Source: Phocoena phocoena (Eukaryota; Chordata; Mammalia; Artiodactyla; Phocoenidae). From it: DNA of 64,000 nucleotides. The notes under the pieces are model-generated. The model was not told where the DNA came from, searched no databases, and was given only the letters and a program-made list of their open reading frames with translations. Of this stretch, positions 36,691 to 47,839 are shown one piece after another. Position 1 is the first letter of the stretch; each line of letters starts with the position of its first letter. A program made the position numbers and the translations under genes. The stretch covers positions 13,280,881 through 13,344,880 of the forward strand of contig NC_089223.1 of assembly GCF_963924675.1 (NCBI RefSeq), in the 5' to 3' direction.

Positions 36691-37400
36691 CCCTGTTTCT
36701 ATTAATATTATTTAGTGTGTCATCTTTACTGAGAATTGTATTCAGCACTACCATTAAGTAAGCCGTCCTTCACTTTTTATTTATGATAAAAATTATTAAA
36801 GTGCTTATTCTTCTTCATAGTATAGTATGTTTTAACATCAAGCAGATGTGAGTTTTTCATTAAACTGATTAGAAATGTTGGGAGAAGGTGATGGCTCTAC
36901 TACACTTGAATTTGAGGGGACAGTAATAGGGAACAGTATTTCAAGAAAGTTAAAATAGCTCTAATATAATTTTTCAAAACTATTTAGTGTCAGAGGTGCC
37001 CAGAACCCACCCCAAGGTGTGATGACTCACTAGAGGACTTGACAGAACTCAGTCCATCGTAGTGCTCCTGACGGAGAGTTATTACACTGAAAGAGTACAA
37101 AGCAGAATCAGCAAGGAGAAAGGTGCATAGGGCCAAGTCCAGAAGAAAGCAGGCTCAAGTTTCCAAAAGTCCTGTCCCAGTGAGGTCATACAGGATGTGT
37201 GGATTCCTAGAGCAGTGAGTTATGAGAAGACGTGCAAAGTGTTCTCTACCAGAGAAGCTCTTTAGAAACTAAGTACCTAAGACATATTTAATTGGGGCTG
37301 TGCCTTGTTCATACCCAAACTCCAGACTCTCAAAAGGAAAGCAGGGGTTTATCATAAACCACATTGTTGGTATAGTTTAGGCACAATGAGCCACTGTTTA

Positions 37401-37401
<1 letters not shown>

Positions 37402-37434
<33 letters not shown>

Positions 37435-37633
37435 TTTTTTTGCGGTACGCGGGCCTCTCACTGTTGTGGCCTCTCCCGTTGCGGAGCGCAGGCTCTGGAC
37501 GCGCAGGCTCAGCGGCCATGGCTCACGGGCCCAGCCGCTCCGCGTCATGTGGGATCTTCCTGGACCGGGGCACGAACCCGCGTCCCCTGCATCGGCAGGC
37601 GGACTCTCAACCACTGTGCCACCAGGGAAGCCC
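37402..37633 (-). mobile_element. Young CHR-type SINE, antisense
   Basis: Ends 'ccaccagggaagccc' (5' end, reversed) and begins with (TA)n and a T-run (3' tail reversed). Flanked by an exact 12-bp duplication gccactgtttat (37390-37401 and 37634-37645). High GC with many CpG and near-consensus sequence suggest recent insertion. It splits an older repeat-like stretch. Confidence 0.95.
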
Positions 37634-38833
37634 GCCACTGTTTATCTTTCAGAGAAACTTTTATATGACCATAGGGAACTGTTTACCAGCCAAGTTGCCA
37701 AAAGCCAGTCAAAGGGCAGCCTTGCAGCGGGCCTTCCTAAGGACAGGCAGCCTCAGGCCTGCTCTGTTAGGTGTTTCCCAGGGTTCAAGAGGCATTGCGA
37801 AAATTAGGTAATCTTGGTCATTTGGTAGTATAGTGGGCACGATTGCATTTGAAATTGCATTGAAATTTCAACCTAACAGTATAATTAAGGCTATTTATTT
37901 TACTAAAGTCATTTCTATAATATCCTATCTTTATTGATCTATTCCTCTAGCTTTTGATTTCAGGTATTGAAGGAATTGAGTTTCTGTGCGTGGAACTTCT
38001 AGCAAGCGCTAGCTAAATTTCTATTGAAAAGTTAGTAGGATGTATGTATTGTTGTTGTTGTCACTGTTGTTATTATTATACTTCACTTGAGAGAAACTTA
38101 TAGTATTGCATCATTCCAAAGAGCATATTTTATAATTTGAACTACCTAAAATTTTTTTTTGAAATGATGATATATAAGTATAAATAACAAATGACTGGGA
38201 TAATAAAAGCCGTATGATCTTCTAAATCAAACTGGAACCACCTGTTCCACCTGTTAAGCAAATAGCTCTGACTGAAAGAAGACAACGGTAGACTTGTTTC
38301 TTGTTTTCCTGTAATCCTGAACACAGAACACTGGATGTTGCGTTAGGCGGTGGATGTTGTCTTTTGTTTACCACTGTGTAACACAATGTCTGGAATATAG
38401 TAGGTGCTTAAGTATTTATTGCATGAATGAGTGACTGAGTGTGTGAGTGAAAAGAGTGACTGGTAAGGTGTCAGGGAAGCTTGGTTCATAAAATACTAGA
38501 AGAATGTGGAGAAGAGGAAAACAGCATCTGTGCCATTTCATAGAAATTATCAGGGAGTCTCCAATAATTAATTGTTTTAATCTAGATGACCCTTCTGAAA
38601 TGTTGAGATAGAGGAAATTAGCTTCTTATTTAAAAGGATTGGCTGTATAAGTTTTTCAGTGCCTCATTTCTCATGGTAGAACTTTTTAAAGAGAATTTCC
38701 AAAGCATTGAAAGAACTGCAGTCTGACTCCTTTCCTTCCCTTTTTCTTTTTTTCTGTTTTAAAAAAAAGGCAGCCCCTCAGTCATGGTATTAGAGTTTTT
38801 CTTTTTAAAATATCAGTTAATTAATTAGTTTTT

Positions 38834-39076
38834 TAAAACATCTTTATTGGAGTATAAGTGCTTTACAATGGTGTGTTAGTTTCTGCTGTATAACGAAATG
38901 AATGAGCTATACATAAACATATATCCCCATATCCCCTCCCTCTTGCGTCTCCCTCCCTCCCACCCTCCCTATCCCACCCCTCTAGGTGGTCACAAAGCAC
39001 CGAGCTCATCTCCCTGTGCTATGTGGCTGCTTCCCACTGGCTATCTATTTTACGTTTGGGAGTGTATATATGTATT
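38834..39076 (-). mobile_element. Antisense L1 3'UTR fragment next to an exon
   Basis: Reverse L1 3' end: 'aaaacatctttattggagta', 'gctttacaatggtgtgttag', 'ggtggtcacaaagcaccgag', 'gtgctatgtggctgcttccc'. It closely matches 44515-44750, the 3'UTR of the long antisense L1, but is a separate, 5'-truncated copy. It ends about 100 bp before the PDLIM5 exon at 39178. Confidence 0.9.
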
Positions 39077-39177
39077 TTTGTTTTCCTTAGAGATTTAATA
39101 AATTGAGGAAAGAACGAATCATTGCTAAGTTAGATCGCTAGCGCATCACCAGAAATGTTTCCTTCTTTTCTCTCCAG

Positions 39178-39365
39178 CAGCGCCCAGGAGCCCTCTCAGC
39201 CGCTGGCCGCCGCAGCAGCTGCAGCTGGGAGCACGCCTGAGGGGCCGGGAATCCCAGGCTCGGCCAGACCAGGGGTGGCCGGGCTCACCACTGCTGCCGC
39301 CTTCAAGCCTCTAGGTTCCACCGGCGGCATCAAGTCACCAAGCTGGCAACGGCCCAACCAAGCAG
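39178..39365 (+). CDS. PDLIM5: PDLIM5 exon before the LIM domains (GC-rich, Ala-rich)
   Basis: 188 nt, entering in phase 2 and leaving in phase 1. The first base completes Asn after the 3070-3106 exon. It then reads SAQEPSQPLAAAAAAAGSTP, and later RPGVAGLTTAAAFKPLGSTG and GIKSPSWQRPNQA. The C-terminal half matches the PDLIM5 linker just before the LIM domains (human RPGVTSLTTAAAFKPVGSTG, from memory). The N-terminal half is much changed, with seven Ala in mixed codons and Gly/Pro enrichment. The acceptor is a tandem ccAGcAG (NAGNAG), so a one-codon difference is possible; the donor is GTACTA at 39366. The exon is far more GC- and CpG-rich than its surroundings. Confidence 0.93.
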
Positions 39366-39804
39366 GTACTACGCCCAAGAAATCTCTTGCTTTTTGCATT
39401 TAAGTATAATTATGAAAATGTGTTCTGGGATATGTGATAGAATTCACTGGTGAAACCCATTCTCAACGATCTAAGATTTACAAAGGACTGGGAAAAGTAG
39501 GTACAGCTATTTTCCTCTCTGAAATGTCTCATAAACATTCTCTGTGTGTGTTGCCACTTGCTATTTATAATTATAGAATTGAGAGCGTTGCCTGGTTTCA
39601 TAGATTACCCAGGAGGCATGGGTTCAATTGTAAATTTGGGGTCTTATTAACAAACTGTGTTGCTGGAAGGTTAGCCTTGGAAATACAACGTTTTAGTTTT
39701 GATCATGTATACAAAATAACAACAGAAATACTTGCTGCCGTCAAACAATTATTGAAGAAAGGTCTTTTACTTCCTGTCCTTGGGCTCCATCTGGAAACCT
39801 GAGT

Positions 39805-39900
39805 TTTCATTCACTTCTACAGATAAAGAGCTTTAAATAAAGTCACTTAACCTTGACCCTCAGTTTTCTGATCTGCAAAATGGAAGGAGACTAAATGCTT
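39805..39900 (+). repeat. MIR SINE fragment
   Basis: Forward MIR core: 'aagtcacttaaccttgaccc', 'tcagttttctgatctgcaaaatgg'. Other MIR parts are not clear. Confidence 0.55.
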
Positions 39901-40329
39901 CTTGCAACATGAATGAAGGTTATGGTCATAGGACAAAAGTACCTCTCGTAAGAGGAAGATGGGACTATACTTAAATGTTGCTGATGCCACCCTCAGTCTT
40001 ACCTCTTTACACTCTTTACACTCTCCCTGAATGATCTCTTGTCCAGGTTCCTTTTACTACCCAGCCACTGATAATTTACAGTCCTCTCTCTCCTGATCTC
40101 CGTACCCTCAAACTTGTTGACCTCCTTACTGTTTCCAGGTGGCACCTCAAATGCAGTGTGTCTGAAAATATCGTACCTGTCTCTGGAGATGTCACAGTCA
40201 CCCAGGCGCCAAAGCTAGAATGGAAGCTTGAGAGTCCCGCCTCCACCCCCATGTTCCCACAGTAACTAATACCTAATGATTCCACATCTTAGCATTTCTC
40301 AAATCTCTTTTCTCCTCTTTGTGGTCACA

Positions 40330-40720
40330 GCCATTGGTTTGGTTTGGGCCCTGGTTTTTACAAACAGCTCCTAACTAATTTCCCCATCTCCTTCTCACCC
40401 TGTCAGTCTGTCCTCCTTACTGCAAGTGATCTTCTAAAGCTCTCACTTGCCCATGTCACTCTCCTGCTTCAGGTGCTGGACTGTTTTCCCCTCCTTCACT
40501 AATCATTAAGACCTTTGCCACTCTGACCCCTGCTAACTTTTCAAGTTCATTTCCTGCTGCTCCCAATTTATAATCTGTGCTGTGGTTTTAGTAGAGTATC
40601 TTCAGTTACTGAAACATGCCATGCTACCCTGCTTTTGAAAGTTCTGGTTCCTCTGCAAAGAAGGAACATTTTTAACCTAATCCCCTATGTATTTCTAGTC
40701 TTCCCTCATCAGTTTTGGGA
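40330..40720 (+). repeat. L2-type LINE 3' fragment
   Basis: Pyrimidine-rich L2-like order: 'ctaactaatttccccatctcc', 'tgatcttctaaagctctcac', 'gtcactctcctgcttcagg', 'aagacctttgccactctgac'. Strongly diverged. Confidence 0.5.
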
Positions 40721-40793
40721 TGAGTATTGATTGAATACACAAGGGGCTGCTTTGAAAAATATGATAGCTTTAAAAATAGGTCATTTATTATTT

Positions 40794-41080
40794 TTTTCTT
40801 AATTTTTTATTTTGCTTGTTTTTGGCTGCATTGGGTCTTTGTTGCTGCGCCCAGGCAAGCGAGCGGGGCTAACTCTTCGTTGCAGTGTGCGGGCTTCTCT
40901 TGTTGCAGAGCACGGGCTCTAGGCACGCAGGCTTCAGTAGTTGCAGCACGCGGGCTCAGTAGTTGTGGCTCACGGGCTTAGTTGCTCCGCGGCATGTGGG
41001 ATCTTCCGGGACCAGGAATCGAACCCGTGTCACCTACATTGGCAGGTGGATTCTTAACCACTGTGCCACCAGGGAAGTCC
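40794..41080 (-). mobile_element. Older CHR-type SINE, antisense
   Basis: Reverse orientation; begins with the T-rich tail and 'tttggctgcattgggtcttt', ends 'ccaccagggaagtcc'. Exact 15-bp duplication ggtcatttattattt at 40779-40793 and 41081-41095. Contains the longer body with several 'cagtagttgcagcac' units, like the SINE at 42697. Confidence 0.93.
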
Positions 41081-41860
41081 GGTCATTTATTATTTAAGAA
41101 CTTTTTTTTTTTTTACAGTTCGCAAGAGTGGAAAAAGTGAACTTGTAATTAATTAGGAATCCATCTTTGTATTTTCTATAACATTTAAATACATTAATAC
41201 TAACTTCACTTATTGTAAATTATCTTTAAGAAATCATGAATTTTTTATATAGTTAAAAATACTTCGTAGTGTCATTTTGTATATTCTTGAATTACCATTA
41301 CTAATTTTGCAAAGAAGCTCAAAGCTTTGTGCTGTGGGAGAAAGAGGAAAGGCTACTGCATACGATCTAGACTATTTTAAAGAAAAGGCTATTTTATTAC
41401 TTTTGAAAACTTAAACTATTTAGACTAATATCATTAGCCTCTGAACTTTCTGGACTATTAATTGACTCAGCACCTGTCCTCTTGGAAAAAATGCTGACAC
41501 CTTAGCCCCACACATTTTTAATTATTTCCATTTACTTAAAGCTTATCTATGTCGATGGAGAGTTGCTGTAATTATTTCGTATGTGATTAGAATACTGGAA
41601 GCAACTTTCATAAAAAAAATTTTTGGTATGGTAATTGGAAGGGAACAGGAGAATGTTTCCTGAAAGAGCAAGGAAAAGGCTAAATTTCAGAGGTAGAAAC
41701 TGAAGGGAGGCTACAAAGTATATGTACTGTGAAGGACAGAAAGTATATGTAGTGCCTTTGGAAATTCAGAAACTATGGACAGAAGACCACTCTGACTAGA
41801 GTAAAAAGAAAAAATTCCAGTTGACGTGGAACTCCTGGAGGATACACTACAGCAAAATTA

Positions 41861-41874
41861 CCACAAGAGGGCGA
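41861..41874 (+). promoter_or_regulatory. Possible CTCF-like motif
   Basis: ccacaagagggcga matches the CTCF core consensus at 12 of 14 positions, in unique intron sequence. Weak evidence on its own. Confidence 0.2.
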
Positions 41875-42696
41875 TCGAATCCTTCTTTCTCTCAGTCTAA
41901 TTTAATAAAGCAGGTAAATAACTATAATCATGATTCACATGGTTAGCATTTAAAATATTAATCTTTTTACAGAAGGTATAGCTGAATCTAATTTGAGCAA
42001 GACTAGAACAGGATAGAAAATTGTACATTATATAACGTAAAGCATTAATTATTATTGAAAGAAAATGTTTTGCCATTGTGAAGTCTTAGTTGAATTACAT
42101 CACGATACTTAGCTCAAATCAGAAAATATTTGCAGAACTCCTGCTGTTTATCTTGCTCTGGGTGCCACAAACTGGCACTGATGTTATGTAAAAGTTACTT
42201 ATTTTATGCTATTTTGTAAAAATTGTAAAAATAAATACAGAATTCCCAGTCACTCAAGTTCTTATATTCTACTCTACCTAACAGTATACCATATTTCAAA
42301 AAAACCCAAAACAAAACAACACCCCCAGAATCTACTCTTAGCCTTTGATAAATAGTTTCAAGGGCTTCCTAATGCAAATGGGAAAAGTTATTTTGATTCA
42401 GAAGGTGGTAACTGTCACATGATGGGTTCTTATGTTCTTCACAACTCACCCGTGAAAAGGACAGTTCCGACCAAAGGGTGCAAAAGCTACAAAGGCAAGT
42501 CATTGCACTAGTGTGGACTCAGATGAAGTGCTAAGCAGGCGGCAGTGCTTCTCACATTGAGAACTTCAGGAGTCTTTCTCTTGATAATTCACACCTGTGC
42601 TCTAGTGTGGGTAAAGTAGGAGGACAAAAAAGATTTTTTATTCCTCCCACCCTTCTACCATCATCCAAGAGTGCCTATCACTAATGATGTCATTTT

Positions 42697-43007
42697 TATT
42701 TTATTTATTTTTAAGACATTTCTTTCTTTTTTAAAATTTATTTATTTAATTTATTTATTTTTGGCTGTGTTGCGTCTTCGTTGCTGTGTGCGGGCTTTCT
42801 CTAGTTGTGGCGAGCGGGGGCTTCTCTTGTTGCGGAGTGTGGGCTCTAGGCGCGCGGGCTTCAGTAGTTGCAGCACGTGGGCTCAGTAGTTGTGGTGCAA
42901 GGCTTAGTTGCTCCGCGGCATGTGGGATCTTCCCAGATCCAGGGATCGAACCCGTGTCCCCTGCATTGGCAGGCAGATTCTCAACCACTGCGCCACCAGG
43001 GAAGCCC
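42697..43007 (-). mobile_element. Older CHR-type SINE, antisense
   Basis: Reverse orientation, 'tttggctgtgttgcgtcttc' near its 3' part and 'ccaccagggaagcc' at its 5' end. Flanked by cactaatgatgtcattt (42679-42695) and cactaataatgtcattt (43008-43024), a target duplication with one mismatch. Confidence 0.92.
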
Positions 43008-46000
43008 CACTAATAATGTCATTTTAAAGTAATTCCTACAGTTGAGTGGGAAGGATGGGATTAGAATCACTAAAATGCAGTCTGTGGCCTGCTTAGTTGA
43101 TTATGAAAGTTTAATGAATCATAGCCAGCATTTTCATTAGAAAATGAAATTGAATAGAAAATATCAGAATATTCTACTATATGAAGTATCTTAACATATT
43201 AAGGGTAGGTATCATGTTATGAAAATGAGGTTTTAGATTATATATATGTATGTAAGTGTATATCTATACACACGTACTAGCATATATTTTGGATCAGCAG
43301 GTAAAATGAACAGCAGGTAAAGTGTATTTCTTATTGTTTTTTATAGTTAAGAAAAAGCTTGAAAGTCACTTACTTAAGTAAGTATTTTAGTCATACTTTT
43401 GTGTATTTGGGATGACTAATTTAGTTTTGAAATGATAACCGAAAAAAAAAAAAAGACTGCATTGAAGGGGCTAATTGAAATTTGAAGACCTACTAGAGTA
43501 TTCTGAACCTGTCGGGGTTTCTATTACCTCCATTGAAATTCTGACTTTAAATCTTAGATCATTTCACTTGTGGTGTAGTATAACCTGTGTATCCAGAAGT
43601 CTTTCAAGAAGACAGTAACGTAATACCAGTTGGTAAATAGGAACTAGGTGAATATGTAACAGCGTTATGGTTTAGACTGGATCGTCTTCTTTTTCTCGGG
43701 CATGTGGTTTTAACGTACACCACCACACATGCACAAGCTTGCCGGTGACTGACAAAGAGAGAAATATTTTCAGATGCAACGTGTTAAGAAGTTCATAGTC
43801 TGCATGAAAGTATCAAGATACAAAAGAAGTGAGAATCCATGCTTGAGTTTTTAAGTAAGCTAGCAATACCCCTGCCTACTTGCCCTGTGTTTTGCTAATA
43901 CTTCCATAATTCAGATGCAGTAGTCCCTTGAGAAATGTCTACTTGTTTACTTGATCTAGAAAAATACATAAAAGGTGAGGTTCTTCTTGATATTTTTCAG
44001 AATTGAGGATTTATACTTTTATACTAATATTTTAATTCACTATATTTGTATGTCTAATAGGTTTTTTAATGCTCAAAATCTTCATATTATATACAATAAG
44101 TAGTTAGATAGATATTCTTAAAAAGTTCATAAATTTAATCATATAAGTTTAAAAATATGTTCCTGTGTTTATGTAGGTGCCCTAATTTGCTATATAATAT
44201 TTTTTCTAGATTCTGTTTAGGTTATAGATACCAGCTTAGGTAAATTTAATTCATTTGACACAAGTATATATATAAAATATTACTATCTTAGCAAATATAG
44301 TCAGATGTTTTTTCACAAATCCAGTCTTAAAGTTATGAAGGACTATATGTTCGATGCACATCAGTTTTCTAACTTTAATTATATAAACTAAATGAGAATG
44401 ACCAATTCATTAGAATATAAGCAGTGCTTTGCTAGATCAGGCCTACTGTTGTTTTTTTTTGTCATTTTTTTAACCTTTTATTTATTTTTATTTATTTTTA
44501 CTTTTTATTTTCTTTAACATCTTTATTGGAGTATAATTGCTTTACAATGGTGTGTTAGTTTCTGCTTTATAACAAAGTGAATCAGCTATACATATACATA
44601 TATCCCCACATCTCTTCCCTCTTGCGATTCCTTCCCTCCCACCCTCTCTATCCCACCCCTGTAGGTGGCCACAAAGCACCGAGCTGATCTCCCTGTGCTA
44701 TGCGGCTGCTTCCCCCTAGCTATCTGTTTTACATTTGGTACTGTATATATGTCCATGCCACTCTCTCACTTTCTCCCAGCATACCCTTCCCCCTCCCCGA
44801 GTCCTCAAGTCCATTCTGTAGTAGGTCTGCATCTCTATTCCCATCCTGCCCCTAGGTTCTTCATGACCTTTTTTTTTTTTTTTACATTCCTTATACATGT
44901 GTTAGCATGCAGTATTGGTTTTTCTCTTTCTGACTGACTTCACTCTGTATGACAGACTCTAGGTCCATCCACCTCACTACAAATAACTCAATTTCATTTC
45001 TTTTTATGGCTGAGTAATATTCCATTGCATATATGTGCCACATCTTCTTTATCCATTCATCTGTTGGTGGACACTTAGGTTGCTTCCATGTCCTGGCTAT
45101 TGTAAATAGAGCTGCAATGAACATTGTGGTACATGACTCTTTTTGAAGTATGGTTTTCTCAGGGTATATGCCCAGTAGTGGGAGTGCTGGGTCATATGGT
45201 AGTTCTATTTGTAGTTTTTAAAGGAACCTCCATACTGTTCTCCATAGTGCCTATATCAATTTACATTCCCACCAAGAGTGTATGAGGGTTCCCTTTTCTC
45301 CACACCCTCTCCAGCATTTATTGTTTGTACATTTTTTGATGATGGCCATTCTGAATGGTATGAGATGATATCTCATTGTAGTTTTGATTTGCATTTCTCT
45401 AATGATTAATGATGTTGAGCATTCTTTCATGTGTTTGTCAGCAATCTGTATATCTTCTTTGGAGAAATGTCTGTTTAGGTCTTCTGCCCATTTTTGGATT
45501 GGGTTGTTTTTTTGATGTTGAGCTGCATGAGTTGCTTGTATGTTTTGGAGATTAATCCTTTGTCAGTTGCTTCATTTGCAAATATTTTCTCCCATTCTGA
45601 GAGTTGTCTTTTCGTCTTGTTTATGGTTTCCTTTGCTGTGCAAAGGCTTTTAAGTTTCATTAGGTCCCATTTGTTTATTTTTCTTTTTATTTCCTTTTCT
45701 CTAGGAGGTGGGTCAAGAAGGATCTTGCTGTGATTTTTGTCATAGAGTGTTCTGCCTATGTTTTCCTCTAAGAGTTTAATAGTGTCTGGCCTTACATTTA
45801 GGTCTTTAATCCATTTTCAGTTTATTTTTGTGTATGGTGGTAGAGAGTGTTCTAATGTCATTATTTTACATGTAGCTGTCCAGTTTTCCCAGCACCACTT
45901 ATTGAAAAGGCTGTCTTTTCTCCATTGTATATTCTTGCCTCCTTTATCAAAGGTAAGGTGACCATATGTGCGTGGGTTTATCTCTGGGATTTCTATCCTG

Positions 46001-46323
46001 TTCCATTGATCTGTATTTCTGTTTTTGTGCCAGTATCATACTGTCATGATTACTGTAGCTTTGTAGTATAGTCTGAAGTCAGGGAGCCTGATTCCACCAG
46101 CTCTGTTTTTTTCCCTCAAGACTGCTTTGGCTATGCAGGGTCTTTTGTGTTTCCATAAAAACTGTGAAATTTTTTGTTCTACTTCTGTCAAAAAAGCCAG
46201 TGGTAGTTTGACAGGGATTGTATTGAATCTGTAGATTGCTTTGGGTAGTATAGTCATTTTCACAATGTTGATTCTTCCAATCCAAGAACATGGTATATCT
46301 CTCCATCTGTTTGTATCATCTTT

Positions 46324-46546
46324 TTTTTTTTTTTTTTTTTTTGTGGTACGCAGGCCTCTCACTGTTGTGGCCTCTCCTGTTGCGGAGCACAGGCTCCGGA
46401 CGCGCAGGCTCAGCGGCCATGGCTCACGGGCCTAGCCGCTCCACGGCGTTTGAGATCTTCCTGGACCGGGGCACAAACCCGTGTCCCCTGCATCGGCAGG
46501 CGGACTCTCAACCAGGGAACTCTCAACTGCGCCACCAGGGAAGCCC
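46324..46546 (-). mobile_element. CHR-type SINE nested in antisense L1
   Basis: Same orientation as the host L1. Flanked by tgtttgtatcatctt (46309-46323 and 46547-46561). Near its 5' end it carries a small internal duplication (ctctcaaccagggaactctcaac), unusual among the copies here. Confidence 0.92.
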
Positions 46547-47545
46547 TGTTTGTATCATCTTTAATTTCTTTCATCAGTGTCTTATAATTTTCTGCATACA
46601 GGTCTTTTGTCTCCTTAGGTAGGTTTATTCCTAGGTATTTTCTTCTTTTTGTTGCAATGGTAAATGGGAGTGTTTCCTTAATTTCACTTTCAGATTTTTC
46701 ATCATTAGTGTATAGGAATGCAAGAGATTTCTGTGCATTAATTTTATATCCTACTTTACCAAATTTATTGTTTAGTTCCAGTAGTTTTCTAGTAGCATCT
46801 TTAGGATTCTCTATGTATAGTATCATGTCATCTACAAACAGTGACAGCTTTACTTCTTCTTTTCTGATTTGGATTCCTTTTGTTTCTTTTTCTTCTCTTT
46901 GATGTGGCTAAAACTTCCAAAACAATGCTGAATAATAGTGATGAGAGTGGGCAAACTTGTCTTGTTCCTGATCTTAGTGGAAATGCTTTCAGTTTTTCAC
47001 CATTGAGGACGATGTTGGCTGTGGATTTGTCATATATGGCCTTTATTATGTTGAGGTAAGTTCCCTCTGTGCCTACTTTCTGGAGGGTTTTTATCATAAA
47101 TGGGTGTTGAATTTTGTCAGGAGTTCTTGCTGCATCTCTTGAGTTGATCATACGGCTTTTCTCCTTCAGTTTGTTAATGTGGTTTATCACATTGACTGAT
47201 TTGCATATATTGAAGAATCCTTGCATTCCTGGGATAAACCGCAGTTGATCATGGTGTATGATACTTTAATGTGCTGTTGGATTCTGTTTGCTAGTATTTT
47301 GTTGAGGATTTTTGCATCTGTGTTCATCAGTGATATTGGCCTGTAGTTTTCTTTCTTTGTGACATCTTTGTCTGGTTTGGTATCAGGGTGATGGTGGCCG
47401 TGTAGAATGAGTTTGGGAGTGTTCCTTCCTCTGCTATATTTTGGAAGAGTTTGAGAAGGATAGGTGTTAGCTCTTCTCTAAATGTTTGATAGAATTCGCC
47501 TGTGAAGCCATCTGGTCCTGGGGTTTTGTTTGCTGGATAATTTTT

Positions 47546-47839
47546 TTTTAATTTTAAAAAAAATTTTAGTTTATTTATGACTGTGTTGGGTCTTCGTTTC
47601 TGTGAGAGGGCTTTCTCTAGTTGCAGCAAGTGGGGGCCACTCTTCATCATGGTGCACGGACCTCTCGCTATCACGGCCCCTCGTTGTGGAGCACAGGCTC
47701 CAGACACGCAGGTTCAGTAATTGTGGCTCACAGGCCTAGCCACTCCGCGGCATGTGGGATCTTCCCACACTGGGGCACGAACCCGTGTCCCCTGCATCGG
47801 CAGGTGGATTCTCAACCACTGCGCCACCTGGGAAGCCCT
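47546..47839 (-). mobile_element. Older CHR-type SINE nested in antisense L1
   Basis: Longer body type ('tttatttatgactgtgttgg' at the tail side, 'gccacctgggaagccc' at the 5' end). Flanked by gctggataattttt (47532-47545) and gttggatgattttt (47840-47853), a diverged 14-bp duplication of L1 ORF2. Confidence 0.88.

Larger units (their letters stand above)
30384..39177 (+). other. PDLIM5: PDLIM5 intron between cassette exon 3 and the GC-rich exon
   Basis: 8.8 kb. Holds a Tigger1 derivative, a perfect hairpin, a candidate exon at 32324, antisense L1 pieces at 34.3-35.3 and 38.8-39.1 kb and a young SINE at 37.4 kb. 32.4-34.2 kb and 35.4-37.0 kb show nothing recognised apart from a MIR piece near 36.6 kb. 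36990-37400 and 37645-37800 read like one diverged LTR-like repeat split by the SINE, family not recognised. Confidence 0.7.

Noticed and set aside
37305..37811. 168-codon open frame on + and overlapping frames on -
   Set aside because: Runs through the antisense SINE at 37402-37633; similar peptides (WPLPLRSAGS type) appear at every copy of that SINE in the window.
42671..43013. Cys/Ser-rich frames on + strand
   Set aside because: Fall inside the antisense SINE at 42697-43007; the Cys-rich look comes from its tRNA-like repeats, not from a LIM or zinc domain.
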